Below the pieces are notes generated by a model. It did no database searches. It had not been told where the DNA came from and saw nothing but the letters and a program-made list of their open reading frames with translations. Source: Chloroflexota bacterium (GTDB lineage: Bacteria; Chloroflexota; UBA6077; CF-72). From it: a stretch of 6,205 nt of DNA. The stretch covers positions 1 to 6,205 of the forward strand of contig JAFAPL010000330.1 in NCBI GenBank assembly GCA_019247135.1, given 5' to 3'. The translations under genes were made by a program, and so were the position numbers. Positions within the stretch are counted from its first letter, which is position 1; every line of letters starts with the position of its first letter. Positions 1-5,868 of the stretch are shown piece after piece.

Positions 1-154
1 GGAAAGCCTGGTGTGCCGCTTCTACAGCGCGGCGGGTGTCGTCGGCGTCTGCCCGAGGCACGCTGTCGACAACCTCGCCGGTGGCAGGGTTGCGAACCTC
101 CATGGTGGCGCCACTCGCGGCCCCGACCCGCTCGCCGTCGACAAACATCTGCAT
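1..154 (-). CDS. Aldehyde dehydrogenase family protein, N-terminal fragment (runs off the window)
   Basis: Reading the minus strand from the ATG at 154 gives 51 uninterrupted codons to the window edge. The product begins MQMFVDGERVGAASG and continues with EVRNPATGEVVDSVPRAD and then RRAVEAAHQAF. The pattern of 'F-DGE', 'NPATGE-V-VP-A' and a helix 'AV-AA--AF' is the standard N-terminus of the NAD(P)-dependent aldehyde dehydrogenase superfamily, in which it starts the Rossmann-type NAD-binding domain. The catalytic Cys and Glu lie beyond the window, so substrate (succinate semialdehyde, another aldehyde) cannot be judged. A second in-frame ATG at 148 is an equally possible start, and neither has a recognisable Shine-Dalgarno sequence. 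The gene is divergent from the enoyl-CoA hydratase gene with only 23 bp between the two start codons, which suggests shared or overlapping promoters. Family call is firm; the exact start is not. Confidence 0.85.
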   Translation of the reverse strand, partial: MQMFVDGERVGAASGATMEVRNPATGEVVDSVPRADADDTRRAVEAAHQAF

Positions 155-177
155 AAGCCGAATGCTACCGTGCAAGC

Positions 178-981
178 ATGTCCCAAGCGGCCGCCGCACA
201 GCCCGTGGTGTCTGTCTCCCGCGAGCGGGATGGAGTCGCACTCATTCATCTCAATCGCCCGCCCGCCAACTCGTACAACCGCGCCTTCCTGGATGACCTG
301 AACGCCGCCGTCGACGAGGTGCGCTGGGACGAGGACATCCGCGGCGCGGTGCTCGTCAGTGATCTCGCTCCGCGGTTCTTTTCGGCCGGCGCCGACATCG
401 CCAATTTTCGCGCGAGCAGTCAGCAGCAGCGGGTCTACACCGTGCTTCACGCACACGAGATCCTGGGGAAGATTCAGCACACGCCAAAGGTCTTCGTGGC
501 CGCCATCGGTGGTCACGCGCTGGGCGGCGGCCTGGAGATCGCGCTGGCCTGCGATTTCCGCTTCGCTGCCGAAGGCGAGTATCGCCTGGGCTTGCCTGAG
601 GTATCGCTTGGACTGCTGCCAGGCAACGGCGGCACGCAGCGTCTATCGCGTCTGATCGGACGCTCGCGCGCGCTGAGCATGATGCTCACGGCGGAAACGA
701 TCGGGCCTGCGCGTGCATTCGAGCTTGGTCTGGTCGATCGCGTCGTCGCACCAGACCGTCTCGTCGAGGAGGCCATTGAGTACCTTGCACAACTTGGCCG
801 AGGGGCCACGCTCGCCCAGGGCAACATCAAGATCGCCACGACGCTCGGCGCCGATCTGCCACTGGAGGGCGCCCTCGCGCTCGAGCGCGAAGCCGTCTGG
901 CGATTGTTCATGAGCGAAGATGCCGCCGAAGGTCTCGCCGCCTTCACCGAGAAACGCCAACCAGGCTGGACGGGCCGCTAG
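178..981 (+). CDS. Enoyl-CoA hydratase/isomerase (crotonase) family protein
   Basis: The 267-residue product has the usual crotonase length. Family members bind acyl-CoA thioesters and stabilise an enolate in an oxyanion hole; most hydrate 2-enoyl-CoA in beta-oxidation-type pathways in the cytoplasm. The first oxyanion-hole loop is FSAGADIANF (residues about 68-77) and the second is GGHALGGGLEIALACDFR (111-128). Both acidic residues of the hydratase type are present: Glu120 in GGGLE and Glu141 in GLPEVSLG, equivalent to Glu144 and Glu164 of rat crotonase. The typical LPGNGGTQRLSRLIG segment follows at 147-161. True hydratase activity is therefore plausible, but isomerases of the family can look similar and the substrate is unknown. 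No Shine-Dalgarno precedes the ATG at 178. An in-frame GTG pair at 205-210 is an alternative start that also lacks one. The gene ends 9 bp from the stop of the opposing permease gene. Confidence 0.92.
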   Translation: MSQAAAAQPVVSVSRERDGVALIHLNRPPANSYNRAFLDDLNAAVDEVRWDEDIRGAVLVSDLAPRFFSAGADIANFRASSQQQRVYTVLHAHEILGKIQHTPKVFVAAIGGHALGGGLEIALACDFRFAAEGEYRLGLPEVSLGLLPGNGGTQRLSRLIGRSRALSMMLTAETIGPARAFELGLVDRVVAPDRLVEEAIEYLAQLGRGATLAQGNIKIATTLGADLPLEGALALEREAVWRLFMSEDAAEGLAAFTEKRQPGWTGR

Positions 982-990
982 GCGCGATCC

Positions 991-1935
991 TTAGCGTGTC
1001 TTGCGCGGGTCCAGGGCGTCGCGCAGGCCGTCGCCGATGTAGTTGATCGACAGCACCGTCAGAAAGATCATCAGGCCCGGGAAGAACGCCCAGTAGGGCG
1101 CAAGATCCAGAAAATTCTGAGCGTCGTACAGCAGCCGACCCCAGGTCGGCATGTCAGGCGGGAAGCCCAGGCCCAGGAACGAGAGCGCCGACTCGGTAAT
1201 GATCGCCTGGCCAACGCCGACGGTCGCGGCAACGATCACTGAGCTCAACGTGTTCGGCAGGATGTGATTCACCATGAGCCGCTTGTTGGGCGCGCCCAGA
1301 CATCGTGCGGCCTCGACGAATTCCTTCTCTTTGAGCGAGAGGAACGAAGCGCGAACGAGGCGCGCGAGCGCCATCCAGTTGAGTACCCCGATCATGCAGA
1401 CGATCAACAGGAAGATGCCAACTTCGGGCCCGAAGACTTTTCTCAAACTGTCGCGGAACAGGTAAATCGTCAGCAGGAGCAGGGGCAACACGGGCAGCGC
1501 GAGGAACAGGTCCGTCAAGCGCATCAGCAAACTGTCAATCTGCCCGCCGAAGAAACCCGCGATCGCGCCCACCGCGGTGCCAAGTGTGATGGCAATCAGG
1601 ACCGACACGACGCCGACGGCCATCGAGACGCGCCCGCCGAGTAGCGCGCGCGCTAGCAAGTCGTGTCCAAGGTCGTCGGTGCCAAACGGATGCGCGAGTG
1701 ACGGCCCTTGCAGCTCCTGCGAATAGTCGATGGCGTAGGCCGAGGCTCGGTAGACCAGCGGACCAAGCAACGACGCGATCAGCAAGATGCCCAGGACGCA
1801 CAGCCCTGCCATCGCGAGATGGTGACGTTTGAATTGACGCCACGCGTCAGACCAGAGAGAGCGTGGCGGTCGGCGCAGCGCCGCGTCGACCGTGGGTGCG
1901 CGGACGACGTCCTGAGCCGTGACCGTCGCAGTCAT
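991..1935 (-). CDS. ABC transporter permease, DppC/OppC type
   Basis: This 314-residue inner-membrane protein is the second permease of a peptide/nickel-family ABC importer and should pair with the neighbouring DppB-type subunit. After a cytoplasmic tail it has a first membrane segment around residues 40-62. The DppC hallmark HPFGTDDLGHDLLAR follows at 82-96, then several hydrophobic segments (about 105-128, 143-160, 172-190, 230-256 and 280-300). The EAA loop that docks on the ATPase reads EFVEAARCLGAPNKRL from residue 205, continuing to the conserved NHILPN at 223-228. The C-terminus has the family ending GDGLRDALDPR. Its ATG shares one base with the TGA of the upstream permease gene (TGATG), which implies translational coupling, and only a weak AGG lies upstream. 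It is the last gene of the operon: no ATPase gene follows, because the opposing enoyl-CoA hydratase gene ends 9 bp beyond the stop. Substrate not determinable; family call is firm. Confidence 0.95.
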   Translation of the reverse strand: MTATVTAQDVVRAPTVDAALRRPPRSLWSDAWRQFKRHHLAMAGLCVLGILLIASLLGPLVYRASAYAIDYSQELQGPSLAHPFGTDDLGHDLLARALLGGRVSMAVGVVSVLIAITLGTAVGAIAGFFGGQIDSLLMRLTDLFLALPVLPLLLLTIYLFRDSLRKVFGPEVGIFLLIVCMIGVLNWMALARLVRASFLSLKEKEFVEAARCLGAPNKRLMVNHILPNTLSSVIVAATVGVGQAIITESALSFLGLGFPPDMPTWGRLLYDAQNFLDLAPYWAFFPGLMIFLTVLSINYIGDGLRDALDPRKTR

Positions 1936-2894
1936 CAGTCGTACCTGATCCGCGGATCCAGAACGCCGTACATGACGTCCGCCACTAGATTGAAGAATAC
2001 GACGAGCACGGCAAATGTGAAGGTGATGGCCATGATCACCGGCGTGTCACTCTTGGTGATCGAGTCGATCAACAAGTAGCCGATGCCCGGTACCCGGAAG
2101 ATCTGCTCAGTGATCACCGCGCCTGCAAAGACGCCGGGGGCACTCAGCGCAATCAGCGTCACGACCGGGATCAAACTGTTCCGCACGACGTGCCTGTTGA
2201 TCACGCCCGTCTCGGCCAGCCCTTTGGCGCGCGCGGTGCGGACGTAATCCTGCGGCAAGTTCTCGAGCATGGAAGCGCGCGTGTACCGCACGAGTGTCGC
2301 GGTCTGGAACAACGCGAGCACGAGAATCGGCATGATCGACTGTCGGATCTGCTGGCCAAGCGAAGCGAGGCTGTCCACCCTGAGCGTCGAATCGTAGATG
2401 AACGGGAGCAGGTGCAGGTTGACGCTCAGAATAATGATCAGCATCGTGCCCGTGAAGAACGTTGGTACAGAAAAACCCACGAAGGCGAACGTCGTCGCGA
2501 CGTGATCGAAGATCGAGTATTGCTTGACCGCCGACAGGATCCCGATGGGGATGGCCAGCAGCAAACTGATCAGGAACGCGACGCCGACGACAGCCAGGGT
2601 ATTGGGCAGCGCGAGTTTGATCAGGTCGACGACGGGTACGTGGCTGGCGAAGGAATAGCCGAAATCAGCGTGCGCCAGCGCCGTTATCCATTTGACATAG
2701 CGCACGGGCCAGGGCTGATCGAGGCCGAGTGAACGACGGATGTTTTCGCGGACTTCGGGTGGAACGGCCGGGTTGGCCGCGAACTGGGACATTGGGTCGC
2801 CTGGCGCAAGCGAGATAATGGCGAACAACACGAAGCTGATCAGCAGCAGCGTGGGGATCGCTGTGAGGAGGCGCCGGATCAGATAGCGACCCAT
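1935..2894 (-). CDS. ABC transporter permease, DppB/OppB type
   Basis: The 319-residue product is the first permease of the peptide/nickel-family importer. The N-terminus MGRYLIRRLLTAIPTLLLIS, followed by a membrane segment and LAPGDP at 29-34, is diagnostic of DppB/OppB. The periplasmic stretch carries LGLDQPWPVRYVKW (56-69) and HADFGYSF (75-82). Further membrane segments lie near residues 98-122, 133-158, 187-203, 241-263 and 286-308. The EAA-type loop is DYVRTARAKGLAETG (216-230), followed by HVVRNSLIPVVT (235-246). The protein ends DPRIRYD, as is typical of the family. A GAGG ribosome binding site lies 9 nt before the ATG. The gene follows the solute-binding protein gene after a 117-bp gap with an imperfect hairpin, and overlaps the next permease gene by one base. 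It should dimerise with that permease to form the channel. Substrate cannot be inferred from these motifs. Confidence 0.95.
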   Translation of the reverse strand: MGRYLIRRLLTAIPTLLLISFVLFAIISLAPGDPMSQFAANPAVPPEVRENIRRSLGLDQPWPVRYVKWITALAHADFGYSFASHVPVVDLIKLALPNTLAVVGVAFLISLLLAIPIGILSAVKQYSIFDHVATTFAFVGFSVPTFFTGTMLIIILSVNLHLLPFIYDSTLRVDSLASLGQQIRQSIMPILVLALFQTATLVRYTRASMLENLPQDYVRTARAKGLAETGVINRHVVRNSLIPVVTLIALSAPGVFAGAVITEQIFRVPGIGYLLIDSITKSDTPVIMAITFTFAVLVVFFNLVADVMYGVLDPRIRYD

Positions 2895-2903
2895 ATCTCA
2901 GGT

Positions 2904-2907
2904 CCTC
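2904..2907 (-). promoter_or_regulatory. Ribosome binding site of the DppB-type permease
   Basis: The minus strand reads GAGG here, 9 nt before the ATG at 2894. The site lies at the edge of the heptamer repeat array, and its last base overlaps the first repeat unit. Repeat turnover or pairing of the array could therefore touch translation initiation of the permease. Moderate match only. Confidence 0.5.
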
Positions 2908-2933
2908 AGCCGTCAGCAATCAGCAATCGGCCG
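2906..2933. repeat. Tandem heptamer array, four units
   Basis: On the plus strand four consecutive 7-bp units are visible: TCAGCCG (2906-2912), TCAGCAA (2913-2919), TCAGCAA (2920-2926) and TCGGCCG (2927-2933). The two central copies are identical and the outer ones differ at one or a few positions. The last two units form the left arm of the long inverted repeat in the same gap. The array lies entirely in the 117-bp space between the solute-binding protein and permease genes. Its periodicity recalls the short tandem heptamer repeats known from cyanobacterial intergenic regions, but I cannot say whether it is a member of a genome-wide family. Confidence 0.7.
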
Positions 2934-2988
2934 TAGGTAGCGTATGCGGAATCCGTGCCGGGCCCCGCATGCGCCGACCGATTGCTGA
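2920..2988 (-). repeat. Long imperfect inverted repeat (predicted mRNA hairpin) between binding-protein and permease genes
   Basis: The outer arms are 2920-2933 and 2975-2988, 14 bp each. In the minus-strand transcript they form 13 Watson-Crick pairs and one U-G wobble. Directly inside, 2940-2949 and 2965-2974 pair over 10 positions with one C-A mismatch. This leaves a 6-nt bulge (2934-2939) on one side and a 15-nt loop (2950-2964). The transcript places this structure 23 nt after the binding-protein stop and about 12 nt before the permease ribosome binding site. No U-tract follows, so it is not a typical intrinsic terminator. Hairpins in this position of ABC importer operons, as between malE and malF, are known to stabilise the upstream mRNA and allow the binding protein to be made in excess. 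That role is inferred here. Confidence 0.7.
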
Positions 2989-3011
2989 AAGTCGCTGGCC
3001 GACCGCTCGTG

Positions 3012-4877
3012 TCAGCCTCCCGTCTTGGTCCAGTCGGCGATGTTCCACAGGACCGAATCCCACGGGTCCGGTTTGATGCCCTGGAGCTGCTTGCTCGCGC
3101 CATCCGTCGGCTGCGTGCGCGCGACCAGCGGAATCACGACGACCTGACTCACGAGCAGGTCGTTCATCTGGATGACCAGTTGCTTGCGCTTTGATTCATC
3201 CGGCTCGGTCTGGTACTGCTTCCAGAGCTGATCGTAGTCCGAGTTGCTCCAGCGGTGATAGTTATTGCCGTGCCACTGGTTCGCTTGCGATGCGATCTGC
3301 TGCGTCGTCCAGCCTGACAGGTAGTTCGTCTGGTCCGGCCCGGTCGAGCCGTTCGTGTACATCTCGATGTCGGTGTAGAAGTGCGCCGATGTGTCCGGGT
3401 TGCCCGCGTCGCTCGAGAAAAACACGCTGGCCTCCACGGACTTGAGCTCCACGTCTACTCCGAGCTGCGACCAGCCCTGCTTGACGATGTCCTGCTCCTT
3501 CTGACGCAGCGGGTTGACCGTGGTCTGGTACAGGATCTTCATCGGCACGCCATCTTTCTGGCGAATGCCATCTGGGCCCTTGGTCCAGCCAGCCTGATCG
3601 AGCAGTTGATTGGCCTTCGCGATGTTGAACTGGCACACGGCCATGCTGTCGGTGTTGTGCGACACGACGTCGTTCGGCGCCGTCACGATGTTGCACGTGG
3701 CCGCGCCTGCCGGGCCATACAGCTGATCGGCCATCTGCTTGCGGTCGACGGCCATCGCTAGCGCTTTGCGGACGTTCAGGTCAGTCAGGAACGGGTGCTT
3801 GGTATCGGGCTCCGCGCGCGCGCCGTTTTCGTCTTTGTTTGGATCGGCGAAGTTGACCAGCAACCGCTCCACGTTCGGGCTCGCGGCGGTGATCAGGTTG
3901 GCCTTGCCACCCTGCGAGAGCTGATTGAGGACCTGAGCCTCGACCTGCAGATTCCAGGCGTAGTCGACGTCGCCGGTCTGGAAGACCGCGCGGGCGGCGG
4001 AAGTCGCGTCGCCACCACCTTTGATCTGGACCTGCTTGAAGAACGGCTTGTCGGGCTCGCGATACTGATCGTTGATGTCGTAGGTGACGACGTCGCCCGG
4101 TTTGAAATCGGAGACTTTGTACGGTCCCGTTCCGACGGGAGCCAGGTTGGCCGGGCACGTCGACGCCTGGTCGCCGATGCAACCCTGGAACTGCTTTTTC
4201 TGAAGGATGTTGCCGTAACCGCCGACGAAGATCTGATAGTAGTTCGGGTTCGGATCCTTGAAAGTGACGACCACCGTCTGAGGATCCTTCGCCTGAACGC
4301 TATCGACGCCGTCCGCGACGAAATTGTCGCTCGATGCGGTCTTCGGATCGGCGACGTACTGCCAGGTGAAGACGACGTCGTCGGCGGTAAACGGCGTGCC
4401 GTCAGACCACTTGATGTTCGGCTTCAGCTTCCACGTGATCGTCTTCAAGTCCTTGCTGACCCCGCCGTTGTCGAGCGTCGGGATCTCGGAGGCCAGGTTC
4501 GGCACGGGGGTGCCATTTGGATCGTAGGAGGCGAGAGGCTCGAGGATCAGGCGTCCCGCGTCGTAATCCTTGGTGCCCTGTGACAGGTGCGTGTTCAGGA
4601 TTGTCGGCGCCTGCCAGTACAGGACCTTGAGCATGCTGCCCTGACCGCGTGCGCCGCCGCTCGCGGCCGCAGCAGGTGCTGTCGTGGGTGCGGGTGCCGC
4701 GGGCGCGGTCGTCGCGGCGGGAGCGGCGGCCGCAGCCGGCGCGGTTGTTGGCTGCGCAGCCGGGGCGGTGGTGGGCGCCGCGGCCGCGGGAGCGGCGGTC
4801 GGCGCCGGAGTGGCCGCCGGACCGCAGGCAGCAACGGCCAGGGTCCAGACGGAAAGAAGGTAAGCGATACGCCTCAT
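3012..4877 (-). CDS. ABC transporter solute-binding lipoprotein, family 5 (peptide/nickel type)
   Basis: The 621-residue product is the extracytoplasmic substrate receptor of the importer. Residues 1-17 form a signal peptide (MRRIAYLLSVWTLAVAA) ending in a lipobox with Cys18 as the probable lipidated residue. Residues 19 to about 78 are a low-complexity Ala/Pro/Thr tether. The family 5 fold then starts at MLKVLYWQAP (82-91). Typical segments are IKWSDGTPFTADDVVFTW (155-172), PVGTGPYKVSDFKPGDVV (247-264), NVRKALAMAVDRKQMADQLYG (in 368-388) and WSNSDYDQLW (543-552). Four cysteines besides Cys18 (233, 241, 395 and 415) could form two disulfides. The total is longer than most family members, mainly because of the tether. 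Start chosen at the ATG with GGAGG 6 nt upstream. A sigma70-like promoter lies about 85 bp further upstream. Peptides are the commonest family substrates, but nickel, opines or sugars cannot be excluded. Confidence 0.95.
   Translation of the reverse strand: MRRIAYLLSVWTLAVAACGPAATPAPTAAPAAAAPTTAPAAQPTTAPAAAAAPAATTAPAAPAPTTAPAAAASGGARGQGSMLKVLYWQAPTILNTHLSQGTKDYDAGRLILEPLASYDPNGTPVPNLASEIPTLDNGGVSKDLKTITWKLKPNIKWSDGTPFTADDVVFTWQYVADPKTASSDNFVADGVDSVQAKDPQTVVVTFKDPNPNYYQIFVGGYGNILQKKQFQGCIGDQASTCPANLAPVGTGPYKVSDFKPGDVVTYDINDQYREPDKPFFKQVQIKGGGDATSAARAVFQTGDVDYAWNLQVEAQVLNQLSQGGKANLITAASPNVERLLVNFADPNKDENGARAEPDTKHPFLTDLNVRKALAMAVDRKQMADQLYGPAGAATCNIVTAPNDVVSHNTDSMAVCQFNIAKANQLLDQAGWTKGPDGIRQKDGVPMKILYQTTVNPLRQKEQDIVKQGWSQLGVDVELKSVEASVFFSSDAGNPDTSAHFYTDIEMYTNGSTGPDQTNYLSGWTTQQIASQANQWHGNNYHRWSNSDYDQLWKQYQTEPDESKRKQLVIQMNDLLVSQVVVIPLVARTQPTDGASKQLQGIKPDPWDSVLWNIADWTKTGG
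4644..4823 (-). repeat. Low-complexity Ala/Pro/Thr-rich coding repeat (lipoprotein tether)
   Basis: This part of the binding-protein gene encodes about 60 residues built almost only from A, P and T. Degenerate units such as PTTAPAA recur (for example at residues 35-41, 43-49 and 65-71), and the block ends in a Gly/Ser hinge. The DNA is dominated by GCC/GCG/GGC runs. It directly follows the lipobox cysteine, so it most likely acts as a flexible spacer lifting the binding domain from the membrane. Such repeats change length easily and can also be assembled wrongly. Confidence 0.8.
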
Positions 4878-4883
4878 GGGGGG

Positions 4884-4888
4884 CCTCC
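4884..4888 (-). promoter_or_regulatory. Strong Shine-Dalgarno site of the solute-binding protein gene
   Basis: The minus strand reads GGAGG here, followed by a 6-nt run of C and then the ATG at 4877. This is the best ribosome binding site in the transporter operon and fixes the start codon. It agrees with high expression of the binding protein relative to the permeases. Confidence 0.8.
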
Positions 4889-4960
4889 GTGGGTTGTCAG
4901 GGCGCCTGCGGGCATGGTCGACGTTAACCCCTGTGCGACCTGCCTCCAGCGGTAGGCATC

Positions 4961-4990
4961 ATTGTTCGGGCTGCCCGCGGAAATTGTCAA
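4961..4990 (-). promoter_or_regulatory. Candidate sigma70-type promoter for the ABC transporter operon
   Basis: On the minus strand a perfect -35 box TTGACA occupies 4990-4985. After an 18-bp spacer comes AACAAT (4966-4961), which matches four of six -10 consensus positions. Transcription would start near 4953 and give a leader of roughly 75 nt before the binding-protein ATG. The spacer contains the small palindrome CGGGC-TG-CCCG (plus strand 4967-4977), a possible protein-binding site. The call rests on consensus match and position only; no transcription data are available. Confidence 0.5.
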
Positions 4991-5045
4991 CGAACTCACA
5001 AACGGCGGCGTGGTACGGCCGATGCTGTGAATGGTGCATGGCACG

Positions 5046-5051
5046 AAGGAG
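5046..5051 (+). promoter_or_regulatory. Ribosome binding site that decides the start of the DUF1858-DUF2249 gene
   Basis: AAGGAG at 5046-5051 is followed by a 6-nt spacer and a GTG at 5058. The in-frame ATG at 5031 lies upstream of this site and has no Shine-Dalgarno of its own. Starting at the GTG also puts the DUF1858 domain (ASITPQTRL) directly at the N-terminus, as is usual for the family. Confidence 0.75.
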
Positions 5052-5057
5052 CGACCA

Positions 5058-5861
5058 GTGGCTTCGATTACACCGCAGACGCGCCTGAGCCAGGTCCTCG
5101 ACACCGTCCCCGGTGCCCTTGATTACGTGGTGTCTCTCGACCCACACGATTTCCAGCGGCTGCGACACCCGATGCTGCGCCGCTACATGTCGCCGCGTAT
5201 CAGTCTGGACAGAGTGGCTGCCATCGCGCGTCTGCCGGTCAACAAGCTGATGGACGACCTCGACCGACTCGCCGCGGGCGAGGATCTGGCGACCGTGCAG
5301 TCAGAAATAGGGAGTGCGCCGGGCGAGCCAGCAACTCATGCCGCCGACGTCCCCGCGTGGTTTCAGGGCATCGATGCGGCCAGCATTCCATGGGTGGACG
5401 TGATCCAGATCGACGAGGTCTCGGGTGATCCGTTTCCGCCGATCAGCCTCGCCGTCAGGCAGCTGAAGCCTGGTGGTGTACTCGGCATTCGCCACCGCTG
5501 GGAACCCCAGCCGCTGTACGACATCTGGTCCAAGATGGACCTGCAATGGTTCGCGCAGCGCATCGGCGAGAACGAATGGTTTGTGTTCGTGCATCGACCT
5601 GAGACGGTAACCGCCTATCCAACGAAGCCCGTCGTCACGGCTGAGGTCGGCGCGCTCCCCGAACCCGAAGTGCTGCCGCGGCTGGTGGTGCTCGCCGAGC
5701 AACTCGCCCGCGGGCAGACGCTCGAGGTCTCAGGCCTGGTCCGTGAGCGAGTGAAAACCGTGGCCGATCAGTTGGATCAGCGACTGGGGAACGACTACAG
5801 CACCGAGATTGGGGCGGATAACCGGCAGCGCCCGACGCTGCGCGTCACACACGGCGACTGA
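5058..5861 (+). CDS. DUF1858 and DUF2249 domain-containing protein
   Basis: From the GTG at 5058 the product has 267 residues, no signal peptide, no membrane segment and no cysteine. It should be cytoplasmic and cannot itself hold a Cys-ligated cluster. Residues 1 to about 75 match DUF1858: ITPQTRLSQVLDTVPGALDY, then the characteristic FQRLRHPMLRRYMSPRISL and a helical end. Residues about 113-180 match DUF2249, a small alpha/beta domain related to the TusA/SirA fold, with LKPGGVLGIRHRWEPQPLYD and a C-terminal ENEWFVFVHRP strand. A linker leads to a third segment (about 203-267), VLPRLVVLAEQLARGQ and on, which I do not recognise. Both DUFs lack a settled biochemical role; they often occur near respiratory, nitrogen-oxide or iron-sulfur repair genes, and the convergent cytochrome c gene fits that. 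An upstream ATG at 5031 would add nine residues but is the weaker start. Confidence 0.8.
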   Translation: MASITPQTRLSQVLDTVPGALDYVVSLDPHDFQRLRHPMLRRYMSPRISLDRVAAIARLPVNKLMDDLDRLAAGEDLATVQSEIGSAPGEPATHAADVPAWFQGIDAASIPWVDVIQIDEVSGDPFPPISLAVRQLKPGGVLGIRHRWEPQPLYDIWSKMDLQWFAQRIGENEWFVFVHRPETVTAYPTKPVVTAEVGALPEPEVLPRLVVLAEQLARGQTLEVSGLVRERVKTVADQLDQRLGNDYSTEIGADNRQRPTLRVTHGD

Positions 5862-5868
5862 GCCGCGG

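Noticed and set aside
22..516. A 164-codon minus-strand open frame across the divergent region
   Set aside because: It is antisense to the enoyl-CoA hydratase gene and overlaps the aldehyde dehydrogenase N-terminus in another frame. The latter has clear family motifs and this one has none.
2190..2732. A 180-codon plus-strand open frame with a highly charged product
   Set aside because: It is the antisense shadow of the hydrophobic DppB-type permease; the strongly charged composition is what the complement of membrane-segment codons produces.
2906..2933. Tandem repeats as a CRISPR-like array
   Set aside because: The units are 7 bp long, contiguous and without spacers, so this is not a CRISPR array.
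2920..2988. Hairpin as an intrinsic terminator of the binding-protein gene
   Set aside because: No U-tract follows on the minus strand, and the permease genes directly downstream belong to the same transporter. A stabilising or attenuating role is more likely.
3795..4583. A 262-codon plus-strand open frame inside the binding-protein gene
   Set aside because: It is fully antisense to a clear family 5 binding protein, has a charged composition without a recognisable domain, and is typical of long antisense frames in high-GC DNA.
4984..5016. Plus-strand promoter with TTGTCA as -35 for the DUF1858-DUF2249 gene
   Set aside because: No acceptable -10 box lies at 16-18 bp. The only candidate (TGGTAC at 5011-5016) is 21 bp away and weak.
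5031..5057. ATG at 5031 as start of the DUF1858-DUF2249 gene
   Set aside because: The AAGGAG site lies downstream of this ATG and is correctly spaced for the GTG at 5058, which also matches the domain boundary.
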